NCBI RefSeq assembly: GCF_026802175.1
Contig: NZ_CP113797.1
Span: 1,775,026-1,839,025 of the forward strand
Source of the DNA: Thermocoleostomius sinensis A174
Lineage (GTDB): Bacteria; Cyanobacteriota; Cyanobacteriia; Elainellales; Elainellaceae
Length of the DNA stretch: 64,000 nt
Direction: 5' to 3'
Shown here: positions 36,657-46,542 of the stretch, one piece after another
Layout: each line of letters opens with the position of its first letter
Position numbering within the stretch: the stretch's first letter is position 1
The notes under the pieces: generated by a model
What the model was told of the DNA's origin: nothing
Seen by the model: only the letters and a program-made list of their open reading frames with translations
Database searches by the model: none
Position numbers and translations under genes: made by a program

Positions 36657-37415
36657 ATGATTGACTTAACCGGAAAAACGATCCTAGTAACAGGAGCCTC
36701 CAGAGGCATTGGTGCGGTAACGGCTTTAACCATAGAGAAGGCTGGAGCGTCAGTAATTTTGCATTATGGACAGGGACAGACGGACGCTGAAAGCGTTGCT
36801 GAGCAAATGGAGTCCGATCGCCACTGCTTGATTCAAGCGGATTTAAGCCAGCCTCAAGCGGCTGAATCCTTGTGGCAGGCGGCGATTAATTGGCAGGGAA
36901 AAATTGATGTAATTGTCAATAATGCCGCTGTTATGCCCTATGTCAGCGTTGAAGAGAGTGAGGATGAGTGGTCACGGGTATGGCAAATGACCTTGCAGGT
37001 CAACTTAATTGCCGTTGCAGATCTATGTCGCCTAGCTATTCGACATTTTCAAACCCGACAGGGCGGCACTATCATCAATATTGCAAGTCGCGCTGCTTTT
37101 CGGGGGGATGCACCCAACTTTATGCACTATGCCGCTTCTAAGGGAGGGGTGGTGGCACTAACGCGCAGCATTGCCCGTGGTTTCGCAAAAGACAAGGTTC
37201 TGGCATTCGCCATCGCTCCAGGGTTTGTTTATACCGATCGCATTGCTGCGATGATGCAAGAGTCGGGTGCAGAAGCCATCACCCAAGATATTCCACTAGG
37301 CAGTCCTGCCTCGCCCCAAGATGTTGCCAATACGATCGCGTTCCTTTCCGCAGGATTAGCCCCCCACATGACAGGAGCCACTCTAGATATCAATGGCGCA
37401 TCCTATATGCGATGA
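36657..37415 (+). CDS. Short-chain dehydrogenase/reductase (FabG-like)
   Basis: A 252-residue classical SDR. It has the nucleotide motif TILVTGASRGIGAVTAL, VIVNNAAVMP, the catalytic Ser in IINIASRAAF and the Tyr-x3-Lys in MHYAASKGGVVAL, then IAPGFVYTDR and the C-terminal GATLDINGASYMR. It reduces or oxidises a carbonyl or alcohol with NAD(P); 3-oxoacyl-ACP reductase activity is possible but the substrate is not fixed. It is on the same strand as the MSMEG_0570 gene, 58 bases downstream. Confidence 0.92.
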   Translation: MIDLTGKTILVTGASRGIGAVTALTIEKAGASVILHYGQGQTDAESVAEQMESDRHCLIQADLSQPQAAESLWQAAINWQGKIDVIVNNAAVMPYVSVEESEDEWSRVWQMTLQVNLIAVADLCRLAIRHFQTRQGGTIINIASRAAFRGDAPNFMHYAASKGGVVALTRSIARGFAKDKVLAFAIAPGFVYTDRIAAMMQESGAEAITQDIPLGSPASPQDVANTIAFLSAGLAPHMTGATLDINGASYMR

Positions 37416-37500
37416 CACAATGCGATAAAACAGTAATCCAGACTGTTCATAACCTGCAAAGCAAGCGTCTTGACTTGCTCTGCCTAATCTAAAGTAGAAC

Positions 37501-37719
37501 TTAGCCCGCTGAAAAGAGAGAGTCGGTCAGCCAGTCCTCTTGTCCAATGCCCCAGGCATTTTTCAACATATCGCGATACAAGTTTTCCCGAACTAGCATG
37601 TCTTCGTGAAACTTGATTAAAATTTCTTGGGCTTGCTCACGCGACATCCGCCGGACTTGGTCAGCAAAGCTGCGATGGTTGAATTCTTGCTCTAGTGACA
37701 ATTGCGGGTGAGTATCCAT
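37501..37719 (-). CDS. nblA: NblA-family phycobilisome degradation protein
   Basis: A 72-residue protein. LSLEQEFNHRSFADQVRRMS followed by REQAQEILIKFHEDMLVREN and LYRDMLKNAWGI is the NblA/Ycf18 pattern of two helices. NblA guides the Clp protease to phycobilisomes under nutrient starvation. GGAGG lies 8 bases before the ATG at 37719; longer upstream frames are not supported. The C-terminal tail (GQEDWLTDSLFSAG) is more acidic than in classical NblA. Adjacent nitrogen-starvation-family genes lie on the other strand. Confidence 0.85.
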   Translation of the reverse strand: MDTHPQLSLEQEFNHRSFADQVRRMSREQAQEILIKFHEDMLVRENLYRDMLKNAWGIGQEDWLTDSLFSAG

Positions 37720-37766
37720 ATCCTTGTCCTCCAATTCCAACGACCAGCAGCAGTTACATAGCTGGC

Positions 37767-37793
37767 TGTAGGTATTGATTTGTTGTAGGTATT
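37767..37793. promoter_or_regulatory. Direct repeat upstream of nblA
   Basis: TGTAGGTATT occurs at 37767-37776 and again at 37784-37793, 17-bp period, 48-75 bases upstream of the nblA start. It fits tandem half-sites for an OmpR-type regulator. No NtcA consensus (GTA-N8-TAC) was found between nblA and the AI-2E gene. Confidence 0.5.
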
Positions 37794-37877
37794 TTGTTTG
37801 TAGCTCAATCCTAACGTCTTTGTTAAAAATCATCAACTCTACTTGCGGATGATAACCTTAAGTGGTATTGCTGCTAC

Positions 37878-38915
37878 CTAAGGCGTAGATTCATGGGTCT
37901 TCCACTGATCAAGCACGTCTTTAATCAACACTTCCTGAATCCAAATTTGGCAAACGATCGTCAGGGGAATCGCCAACAAGAGTCCTAAAAAGCCAAAAAA
38001 GATAGCGAAAATAACCTGAGAGATCAAGGTGACAGCTGGTAGCAGCGCCACCTGTGTTGCCATCACATAGGGAACTAGGAGAAACTGTTCAAGCTGTTGA
38101 ATAACGACATATAGCACTAGAACGGCTCCGGCTTTCCAAGGAGCATCGAGTAGAGCAATCGCGATCGGAGGAATGAGGCTAAGAGTCGGGCCGATATTGG
38201 GAATTGCCTCCAGTAACCCTGCGAGGGCGGCATTCGCTAATACCAACGGCACTCGTAGTATCCATAGCCCGATCGCGCTCAACACAAACAATGCAGCCAT
38301 GTTGATTAATACCCCCCGAATCCAGCCAATTAACGAGACTTCGCAGCGCGAAAGAATCACATCCACTCGGTGACGGTAAAACGCTGGAAATAGCAAGATA
38401 AACCCCTGACGGTAAGGACGGGGATTCACCAGCAGCATCACAGTCAGGATAATAAACAGTAGCAGGCTTAGAAGAATGCCTAGAAAATTGGAAAAAAGCG
38501 AGAAGAAATTATTGAATGTCCATTGTACAAACGGTTGCGCTTGCCGAATGACATCATCAACCCGAGGAAGATTGTCCCACAGAGAACCTGGGACTTCGTT
38601 TTGCATAACAATCAACCACGATCGCAGTTGAACTAGCCCCAGCGGCACTAGCTGGGTCAACAGTTCAAACTGATTGATGAAGGGTGGCACAATCAGCCAA
38701 CCGAATAGAGCCAGCAACACCAAAAAACCGAGAACAGACAACACCGCTGCAAAGCTGCGCTTCGCACCTGATTGCCGCAGCCGACGCACAATCGGATTCA
38801 GTACGGTCGAGAACACAACCGCCAGAAAAACCAGCAAAAGAATTTGCCGAATTCGCCAGAGAATATAAAGCGATATCAGCAGGGCAACCAGACCCAGCAA
38901 TTGCCCAAATTTCAC
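37878..38915 (-). CDS. AI-2E family transporter (PerM/YdiK type)
   Basis: A 345-residue membrane protein with about seven helices. The N-terminal helical pair reads FGQLLGLVALLISLYILWRI and LLLVFLAVVFSTVLNPIVRRL, and the C-terminal GLLEAIPNIGPTLSLIPPIA-type motif, PAVTLISQVIFAIFFGFLGL and LLAIPLTI match PF01594. Members export autoinducer-2, indole or other small molecules, and some act as Na+/H+ antiporters. Function here is not determined. Confidence 0.92.
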   Translation of the reverse strand: MKFGQLLGLVALLISLYILWRIRQILLLVFLAVVFSTVLNPIVRRLRQSGAKRSFAAVLSVLGFLVLLALFGWLIVPPFINQFELLTQLVPLGLVQLRSWLIVMQNEVPGSLWDNLPRVDDVIRQAQPFVQWTFNNFFSLFSNFLGILLSLLLFIILTVMLLVNPRPYRQGFILLFPAFYRHRVDVILSRCEVSLIGWIRGVLINMAALFVLSAIGLWILRVPLVLANAALAGLLEAIPNIGPTLSLIPPIAIALLDAPWKAGAVLVLYVVIQQLEQFLLVPYVMATQVALLPAVTLISQVIFAIFFGFLGLLLAIPLTIVCQIWIQEVLIKDVLDQWKTHESTP

Positions 38916-39064
38916 AGCCTGTGCTCCTCTCGATCATGCACAAGGTACGATCGGTTTGAATGGTTCAACTCACACTATGGACAATTGCCTCAACGATATA
39001 CATCGGTCTAAAGAATTAGAAATAAAAGGGATAGGCAACAGCAGAAAAGCCAAAGAAACCGTCC

Positions 39065-39100
39065 CAGACACGTTCCCGACGCCCGACTCCCGATTTCCCA
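39065..39100. repeat. Degenerate CCCGACT-type heptamer string
   Basis: CCCGACG, CCCGACT and CCCGATT follow each other between the AI-2E and ilvC genes, next to the ilvC stop on its noncoding strand. It is the same repeat type as at 58742-58820. Confidence 0.45.
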
Positions 39101-39104
39101 CACT

Positions 39105-40130
<1,026 letters not shown>

Positions 40131-40272
40131 TTATTGCCAAGTTCCTGATTTTATCAAAAACTGAGACTCGGAATGCTAAAAAGAAGCGATCGCTGACAGA
40201 GTGCTTCAGGCAGTCGCTCGGGTGTTAATTAGATTCAACTCGACAATCTGTCCTAATGGTCAAGTCTAACGG

Positions 40273-40869
40273 TCAAGACTTGACCTTGATTTGCATTTTT
40301 CCAGGTGGACGACGTGCCATCCGAATTGAATAGGGCAACACGCCTACGAGCATAGCGAAGGCTTCATCAGGAATGCGAGCGATCGTCTGCTGATCAAAGT
40401 AGGTTTCAAACTGATTCAAGATCATCTGAGCACGCTTTAGGGGGGACGACTGATCGGTAAATTGCTGCGTGAGTTTGATCCATTGGCGACGAATCAAATA
40501 GGCATCCTGTTGCTCTTTATGAGAAGCAGGGCGAATCAGCGACAGATTTCCCACCGGAATCACCTGCTGGCAGTCTTGGTCATAGCTGCCACCGATCGCG
40601 GCTCCTGGTCCGGCAAATTCAGCATGGAACGTCTTGTACAAAATCAAACCGTTGCGGCGACGATGACTCACTACCCAAACTTGTCCAGTGCGAATGTAGT
40701 GCAGAATCCTGTCAGGCGAGGCATCCTCGATGACGGCAGGAAAGTCTTCCCAAGCGGGTTGTGCCATGCCACGTGAGGGGGGGGCTGAGGACAAATCACT
40801 CACCAAACGAGCAGGTGAGGGAGCAGCGATCGTTGGCGGTGTCTCGTATATCCGCTTGGCGCTATCCAT
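40273..40869 (-). CDS. Protein of unknown function
   Basis: A 198-residue soluble protein. The first 45 residues are Pro/Ser-rich and probably disordered. A folded part from about 50 has strands (GQVWVVSHRRRNGLILYKTF, AAIGGSYDQDCQQVIPVGNL) and then helices (AYLIRRQWIKLTQQF, RAQMILNQFETYF), with a basic C-terminus (PYSIRMARRPPGKMQIKVKS). I do not recognise a family. It is upstream of ilvC on the same strand, 172 bases away, and divergent from hom. Confidence 0.72.
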   Translation of the reverse strand: MDSAKRIYETPPTIAAPSPARLVSDLSSAPPSRGMAQPAWEDFPAVIEDASPDRILHYIRTGQVWVVSHRRRNGLILYKTFHAEFAGPGAAIGGSYDQDCQQVIPVGNLSLIRPASHKEQQDAYLIRRQWIKLTQQFTDQSSPLKRAQMILNQFETYFDQQTIARIPDEAFAMLVGVLPYSIRMARRPPGKMQIKVKS

Positions 40870-41281
40870 CTCAACTCACTCCTAGAGGTGGGTGGAGAAA
40901 ACAACCCAATCTTCTTAACATAGATGCCCCATTGGGATGAAGGGTGAAAATACGTAAGTAATAGTAATCAGTGTGTTGTGTAGGATTACATCTTAACCAG
41001 TATTTAAGTTCTGTGGGATTTTTAACTCAACAATGGACCCAACCTCATCCTAAATAGTACAGTCGGTGACGGAATGCTGCATTCCATTGTAGGTTACCCC
41101 AACTGCCCATATCTTGAATCCAGCCTAGGAAAGATTGAAACATCTATAAAGATTTGGTTTCATCCAGCTTTCATCCTATCCGATCGCCAGTTCTTAGCAT
41201 CAAAAACACAGACAGAAACGCGGCATTGTCCGCACCCGCCTACAATTGGGATGGACTCTATCAAAATAGTGAGTGGATACT
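40870..41281. other. Divergent promoter region before hom
   Basis: A 410-base spacer holding promoters for the unknown minus-strand gene and hom. A 15-bp near-perfect palindrome, GGAATGC-T-GCATTCC, occurs at 41071-41085, about 200 bases upstream of hom. No leader peptide or riboswitch was recognised. Confidence 0.5.
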
Positions 41282-42616
41282 GTGGCGTTTAAGGTCGGTT
41301 TATTGGGACTCGGAACCGTTGGAACTGGAACTGCTGAGATTTTGGCAAATCCAGCCCAGCGGCATCCATTGTTGCAAGAATTGGAAATCTATCGAGTGGG
41401 GGTGCGATCGCTTGAGAAACCTCGTACTGTTCCTCTCGCTTCCAATGTGCTGACCACCGATCTCGAATCGATTGTCACTGATCCAGCCGTTGATATTGTG
41501 GTAGAGGTCATTGGAGGACTAGAACCAGCCCGATCGCTAATTTTGCAAGCCATTGCCCATGGCAAACATGTTGTAACCGCTAACAAAGCTGTGATTGCTC
41601 GTTACGGAGACGAAATTTTTACAGCCGCCACGAATGCAGGAGTCTATGTGCTGATCGAGGCAGCCGTAGCGGGAGGCATTCCTGTCATTGAACCGCTGAA
41701 ACAATCGCTGTGTGCCAATCGCTTATACACGGTGACAGGGATTGTCAATGGCACAACTAATTACATTTTGACCCGGATGCAAACCGAGGGCAGTGACTTT
41801 GATACGGTGCTGGCAGATGCTCAACGCTTGGGCTATGCTGAAGCTGATCCCACCGCGGATGTCGATGGCTTTGACGCGGCCGACAAAATTGCCATCCTGG
41901 CTTCATTGGCCTTTGGGGGTCGCATCAAGTTACCGGAAGTACATCGAGAAGGTATCCGTCAAATTACGGCAGCCGACATTGCCTATGCCGACAAACTTGG
42001 GTTTGTGATCAAGCTGTTGGCGACCGCCCAACGAAATGTGGAGGCTGATGAAACAATCAATCAACCCGATCGCCTCCAGGTACGAGTCCATCCAACGTTG
42101 CTTCCCAAAACCCATCCCCTAGCCAGCATTAATGGCGTATACAATGCGGTGCTCATTGAAGGCGACCCGATCGGCCAGGTAATGTTTTTTGGGCCGGGGG
42201 CCGGTTCTGGTCCAACGGCCAGTGCCGTTGTTTCAGATATTCTCAACATTGCCGCCATCCTCAAAGTCGAACGAGGAGCCGCTGTGCAACCCAATGGTCA
42301 ACCCCTGCTCGATCCGCTATTGGCTTGTTCCCATCAACACTATTGCACCATTACACCGATCGATGAGTTGGTGACACGCTTTTATGTCCGGGTGTTGGCC
42401 CAAGATAGCCCTGGAGTAATTGGTAAGTTGGGTACTTGCTTCGGCAACCACAATGTCAGTTTGGAATCGATCGTGCAAATTGGATTGCGCGACAATCGCG
42501 CTGAGATTGTGGTCATCACGCATCATGTCCGCGAAGGCAATTTTCGTCAGGCCCTCGAAGAAATCAGCGCGTTTGAGGGAATTGCCACCGTGTCGAGCGT
42601 ATTGCGGGTGTTATGA
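41282..42616 (+). CDS. hom: Homoserine dehydrogenase
   Basis: A 444-residue enzyme reducing aspartate semialdehyde to homoserine, on the route to threonine and methionine. NAD(P) motif: VGLLGLGTVGTGTAEIL. Catalytic region: HVVTANKAVIA, VLIEAAVAGGIPVI, GIVNGTTNYILTRM and GYAEADPTADVDGFDAADK. The C-terminal ACT domain (about 360-440, YVRVLAQDSPGVIGKLGTCF) binds a regulatory amino acid such as threonine. It most likely starts at GTG 41282, giving the common MAFKVGLLG start; an in-frame GTG at 41273 adds three residues. Confidence 0.95.
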   Translation: MAFKVGLLGLGTVGTGTAEILANPAQRHPLLQELEIYRVGVRSLEKPRTVPLASNVLTTDLESIVTDPAVDIVVEVIGGLEPARSLILQAIAHGKHVVTANKAVIARYGDEIFTAATNAGVYVLIEAAVAGGIPVIEPLKQSLCANRLYTVTGIVNGTTNYILTRMQTEGSDFDTVLADAQRLGYAEADPTADVDGFDAADKIAILASLAFGGRIKLPEVHREGIRQITAADIAYADKLGFVIKLLATAQRNVEADETINQPDRLQVRVHPTLLPKTHPLASINGVYNAVLIEGDPIGQVMFFGPGAGSGPTASAVVSDILNIAAILKVERGAAVQPNGQPLLDPLLACSHQHYCTITPIDELVTRFYVRVLAQDSPGVIGKLGTCFGNHNVSLESIVQIGLRDNRAEIVVITHHVREGNFRQALEEISAFEGIATVSSVLRVL

Positions 42617-42718
42617 GCGCCGGCGTTGCTGAACAAACGCCTGAGCGCCTGAGCTAGGCCCTCACTTTTGACAAGAGTCGAGGATGAGGACAATTGGCAT
42701 CGCTCATTGCGCTAAGCT

Positions 42719-42733
42719 GCTTTTAATAAAAGC
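42719..42733. other. Stem-loop upstream of nth
   Basis: GCTTTT-AAT-AAAAGC lies about 33 bases before the nth ATG. It could be a terminator of hom read-through or a regulatory stem. AT pairing makes it weak. Confidence 0.3.
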
Positions 42734-42765
42734 CTGACACCATTTCTGCTTCGCCCTAACCTGCC

Positions 42766-43431
42766 ATGCCCTCCCAACCGTTCGATATTGATTGTGTAAT
42801 GCAGCGACTCCGAGAAGCGGTTGCCCCCTATCCCAAAGCTGCTATGTTTGAGTTGGCCGAGCAGGGATATCGATCGCCTTTTGAACAACTGATTGCTTGT
42901 GTTATTTCTATTCGCACCTACGATGAAGTCAGTTTGCCTGTGTCTCGGCGATTGTTTGAACGGGCTAATACGCCAGCGGCAATGGTGTACCTTACTCCTA
43001 ATGAGATTGATCAGTTGATTCAACCGTGCACTTATCATGAACCTAAATCTAAACAAATTTGGGATATTGCCGATCGTATTATGAAGCAATATCATGGAGA
43101 ACTACCCTGCGATTATGATGTGCTTGTTTCCTTTACCGGAGTTGGGCCTAAGTGTGCTAATTTAGCGCTAGGAATTGGCTGTGGGCAGTCCCGCATCAGT
43201 GTTGATGTTCATGTGCATCGTGTTACCAATCGCTGGGGATATGTGCAAACGCGCACACCGGAGAAAACCCTTGCCGCCCTAGAACAAAAACTACCCCAAA
43301 CCTATTGGGTTGAACTCAACGAATTGCTGGTTCCGTTTGGCAAACATATCTGTCGCGGCAACTTTCCTCGTTGTTCCACCTGTCTACTATTGGAGATGTG
43401 TCAGCAGGTGGGAGTAACAGCCCACCATTAG
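42766..43431 (+). CDS. nth: Endonuclease III (HhH-GPD DNA glycosylase)
   Basis: A 221-residue bifunctional DNA glycosylase/AP lyase for oxidised pyrimidines. The helix-hairpin-helix contains the catalytic Lys129 (FTGVGPKCANLALG). The catalytic Asp147 is in ISVDVHVHRVTNRW. The [4Fe-4S] loop has Cys196, Cys203, Cys206 and Cys212 (C-x6-C-x2-C-x5-C). The helix usually written as LSAQATD in E. coli is ISIRTYDE here, a variant I associate with cyanobacterial Nth-like proteins, so base specificity may differ. Confidence 0.92.
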   Translation: MPSQPFDIDCVMQRLREAVAPYPKAAMFELAEQGYRSPFEQLIACVISIRTYDEVSLPVSRRLFERANTPAAMVYLTPNEIDQLIQPCTYHEPKSKQIWDIADRIMKQYHGELPCDYDVLVSFTGVGPKCANLALGIGCGQSRISVDVHVHRVTNRWGYVQTRTPEKTLAALEQKLPQTYWVELNELLVPFGKHICRGNFPRCSTCLLLEMCQQVGVTAHH

Positions 43432-44150
43432 CCAAGTAACAAGTAATAGAATGATCGATACTGACCGTCTCATCCAGGATATTTTGAGTTAAACGGTCTT
43501 GATGCTATCTGCTAAACAAGTGTCAAATTCTTTGCTTAAATAAGCAAGTTCTCAATTTAAGTGAAGTTTTTGTAAACTGTTTATCCATGCGATGGCTTTA
43601 AAGCCATCCCCACGTTTAAGGTATAGGTTCAGATGGGTCAGTGTGCGAGTCAGGGCTGGATCGGTACGCCAAGGTTAAAGGTTGGTTGTGAACGGTCAGT
43701 TGCTTGAAGTCGTTTCATGAAGATGGGGTGCGTAACCTGTGGAACGTTCAAGTAGCGAGGGGTGAGTCTTCCGAATTGTCCTCTCTCAGATTTTATCTAG
43801 CTTCTAAGATAAATCTGGTTTTTCAGCGGCATCCAACTTGACTGTGATGCAATGGGTTGCTCGGGGCGTAATGAGCCTGTCCGAGTGGGCATTATTGCCA
43901 CCTTATTATTTCCTTGTCTTTGTTTATCTACATTTTTATTGGTTTGGGTGCATTCCAAGTTTTCAATCCCTCTTCATTCTCCGCTTCTACTGTCAAGCTG
44001 AGAGCAGAACTTAGAGAAGGGCTATAAACGTGGGATGTACTCATCGTTTTTCCTGTTATGGGTTTTCAATTTATGGGTTTTCAACTATATAGATCACCTA
44101 CTCGGCATTGTAGTTAGCTTCACTGTTTCGGCTCTCAACTTCGATGCTAA
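43432..44150 (+). other. Long spacer/leader before the pix-type operon
   Basis: About 720 bases with no gene. Elements seen: an 18-bp perfect palindrome GATGGCTTTAAAGCCATC (43591-43608); a bulged stem AGATTTTATCT / AGATAAATCT followed by TTTTT (43788-43823), which reads as a terminator; and a small GC hairpin (43885-43901). The promoter of the chemosensory operon probably lies downstream of the terminator. A small RNA ending there is possible. Confidence 0.5.
43788..43823 (+). terminator. Candidate rho-independent terminator
   Basis: AGATTTTATCT (43788-43798) pairs with AGATAAATCT (43807-43816), with one bulged T and an 8-base loop, followed by GG and TTTTT (43819-43823). The stem is AT-rich and therefore weak. 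It lies 356 bases after nth. Confidence 0.4.
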
Positions 44151-45452
44151 ATGTCTTCTGGTTTCACTCTAAATTTTTGCCGATGTATGGATATACCAGT
44201 CACCGATCGCTTTGCTTTTCAAGCACAAGAATTGCCCCAAAAACTCAATCAAGTTTTAGAAGAAACCCTGACCGGATATTGGCGGTGTGAGTTACTCAGG
44301 TTCGATCGCAAGCGTCGCATAGAGCCGTTCTATGTGGGGTTATTGAAAGGGCGAGTTGTCTGTTCAGGACAGCAGATTTCTTGGCAAACCCTGCTTGAGG
44401 TACTTCAGCGCTATATTCCTCGGTTTCGCAACGAAGCGGTTCACTCACTCTTGGCCGTTCGTCAGGAGTTGAGTCTTACTTCACAAAGCACTAAACCAAC
44501 TGGCTTACCTGAACTGTTTGAGGAATGCTATCGCCTCAACTTAATTAGTCCGCAGGAAGTTTCAGAAGCAATGCGGTTGAAAATTCTAGCGGATTTCGAC
44601 ACCTATTTATTTGATTATCCAGGGCAAGCCCAATTTATTCCATCGTTTCACCTAGGCGATCAAGTGCCGATCGCTGGCTTTAACCTGCGAGAGTTATTGA
44701 TCGAAGCGAAGCAGCGACAAGTTTGGTGGAACAAGCTCCAAACTCAAATTCCTTCAATGAGTTGTGTTCCTGTGTTGAATCAACGTGCTGTTCAAGCTTC
44801 AAACTTGACCCCAGAGCAAAAGCAACGCCTAGAGTCCTTGACTTCGATGGGCAAAAGCTTGGATGAGCTTGCCATTGCCTTTGCTCAAGATTCATTAGAA
44901 ATTGCCAAAGTGTTTGCCAAATTGATGAGCGAAGGGTTGCTAACACTGACTTCATCAACCCATTCGTCAAAGGTCCCTCCGGCGGTTCATTCTCGTGCAA
45001 CACCAGAAATTTTAGTTGTCGATGATTCGCCACTCTTGCTGAAGCAGTTTGAGAATTTGGTGACACGCTGGGGATACCAAGTGAACACCTCAATCAATCC
45101 AGAAACCGTGATTGAAAAGATGCTAGACATCCATCCGGCGATCGTTTTTTTAGATATCAATATGCCCGGTATCAGTGGGTTTGATTTGGTCAAACAAATT
45201 CGTCGCTGTCCTGAATTTACAACTATTCCCTTGATTATATTAACGGCAGAGAAAACATTGACCAACAATTGGCGTGCCCGCTGGAGTGGATGTCGCTTTT
45301 TATCTAAGCCCTTAGCCGCAAGCGAAGTGTCTCAGTTTCAGATGGAACTTCGGTTATTACTAGAGGAAATGGTTCCTTTGCCTGCCTCTGGCTTCACACG
45401 TCCGGCCTACCAAAGCGAAAATCATTATCAGCTTAGAGACAGTTCAGTTTAG
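44151..45452 (+). CDS. PatA-like response regulator (PATAN/DUF4388 N-domain plus receiver), PixG position
   Basis: A 433-residue protein. The N-terminal half (LTGYWRCELLRFDRKRRIEPFY in part, LLKGRVVCSGQQISW, FDTYLFDYPGQAQFI) is the PATAN domain of PatA/PixG/PilG-type regulators. A helical linker precedes the C-terminal receiver (about 285-410) with ILVVDDSPLLLKQF, the phospho-Asp in VFLDINMPGISGF, and LTAEKT and FLSKPLA for Thr and Lys. First gene of a six-gene operon; the next starts 11 bases after its stop. An internal ATG at 44187 (MDIPVTDR) is an alternative start. Confidence 0.9.
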   Translation: MSSGFTLNFCRCMDIPVTDRFAFQAQELPQKLNQVLEETLTGYWRCELLRFDRKRRIEPFYVGLLKGRVVCSGQQISWQTLLEVLQRYIPRFRNEAVHSLLAVRQELSLTSQSTKPTGLPELFEECYRLNLISPQEVSEAMRLKILADFDTYLFDYPGQAQFIPSFHLGDQVPIAGFNLRELLIEAKQRQVWWNKLQTQIPSMSCVPVLNQRAVQASNLTPEQKQRLESLTSMGKSLDELAIAFAQDSLEIAKVFAKLMSEGLLTLTSSTHSSKVPPAVHSRATPEILVVDDSPLLLKQFENLVTRWGYQVNTSINPETVIEKMLDIHPAIVFLDINMPGISGFDLVKQIRRCPEFTTIPLIILTAEKTLTNNWRARWSGCRFLSKPLAASEVSQFQMELRLLLEEMVPLPASGFTRPAYQSENHYQLRDSSV

Positions 45453-45463
45453 GAGAGACCATT

Positions 45464-45820
45464 GTGCGTTTTTTAGTGGTGGATGATAGTGCAGTCGATC
45501 GACAATTTTTAGCATCAATGTTGGAAGAGTTGGGGCACCAAGTTGATGTGCATGACAGCACAACTGGCGTCCTTGAGAAGCTAGAAATGGGTGAGTATGC
45601 CTCAATGTTTCTAGACATTGTGATGCCAGAGAAGGACGGCTATAAGTTTTTGCGAGAGTTACGCTTGAACCAACGCACCTCGAATCAACATGTGATCTTC
45701 TACTCAAGTAAGAGAACAGCACTAGAAGTGAGCTATGGACTGAAACAAATTGGAGTTAATGATTATTTAACCAAGCCCATTACCCGTGAACGACTTGAGC
45801 AAGCTTTACGCAGAATCTGA
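45464..45820 (+). CDS. CheY-like single-domain response regulator, PixH position
   Basis: A 118-residue receiver with acidic pocket Asp7/Asp8, phospho-Asp51 (MFLDIVMPEKDG), a Ser in YSSKRT in the Thr position and the conserved Lys in DYLTKPITRE. It starts at GTG with GGAGAG ten bases upstream. PixH/PilH-type CheY proteins are thought to modulate type IV pilus motors or act as phosphate sinks. Its stop is 7 bases before the CheW gene. Confidence 0.93.
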   Translation: MRFLVVDDSAVDRQFLASMLEELGHQVDVHDSTTGVLEKLEMGEYASMFLDIVMPEKDGYKFLRELRLNQRTSNQHVIFYSSKRTALEVSYGLKQIGVNDYLTKPITRERLEQALRRI

Positions 45821-45827
45821 AGTGACT

Positions 45828-46472
45828 ATGAACGCCGTTAATTCCCTGCTTGGAATCGAAGAGTTTGAGGATGTAAGAAACCTTGAAGGAGTCCCTTGCA
45901 ATTCATCAGCCAATCAATCTGATAGTGACAAGCTCATTGAATCAGATGCTCAATCAATAACCACACCCGTCACGGAAGCAACTGCGGAACTAGACATTGA
46001 GTTAGACAATGAATTAGAGGGTGAATTGATTGCTAAACTCAATTCTCTTTCATTTTCTCTACAATATCGCTACTTAATCACTCAAATTGAACACCAGCAA
46101 TTCGCCTTTCCTTTAAACTGGGTGGCTGACCTAATTCTGATCGAGCAGTCGCAGATTCTTTCATTACCTTTCTATGGACCGATGCTGCTTGGAGTGCTTC
46201 ATTATCGGGGCGAGGTAGTTCCCCTCGTTGTTGCACCATTGACACCCTTTACAGACATCGCTACAGTCGCTCGACGCTTGAGGACAAAACACACAGTAAC
46301 CGCCGTTCGGCTGAATCAATCTGTTGGTAAACTTGCCGGTATTGGTATCGTTGTCGATCGCGTCATTGAACGGATGTCCAGTGTTCCTGCATCAGTTCCT
46401 GCAATTGAACCTCCCTCTCTTCGAGTATTTCAACTAGAAGACATTCCTGCAAGTATTTGGCAGCCTCGTTAA
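45828..46472 (+). CDS. CheW-like coupling protein, PixI position
   Basis: A 214-residue protein. An acidic, probably disordered first 70 residues precede a CheW domain: YRYLITQIEHQQFAFPLNWV, IEQSQILSLPFYGPMLLGVL, HYRGEVVPLVV and GIGIVVDRVIERMS. It links receptors to the CheA kinase. The ATG at 45828 follows the CheY stop; a GTG at 45786 would overlap that gene and is less likely. About 60 residues longer than minimal CheW. Confidence 0.9.
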   Translation: MNAVNSLLGIEEFEDVRNLEGVPCNSSANQSDSDKLIESDAQSITTPVTEATAELDIELDNELEGELIAKLNSLSFSLQYRYLITQIEHQQFAFPLNWVADLILIEQSQILSLPFYGPMLLGVLHYRGEVVPLVVAPLTPFTDIATVARRLRTKHTVTAVRLNQSVGKLAGIGIVVDRVIERMSSVPASVPAIEPPSLRVFQLEDIPASIWQPR

Positions 46473-46542
46473 CCATATGCGATCGCGGTGCAGTTCTTGT
46501 CATTACATCATTACGGTAGTTTAGATAACCAAGTATGTCCTC

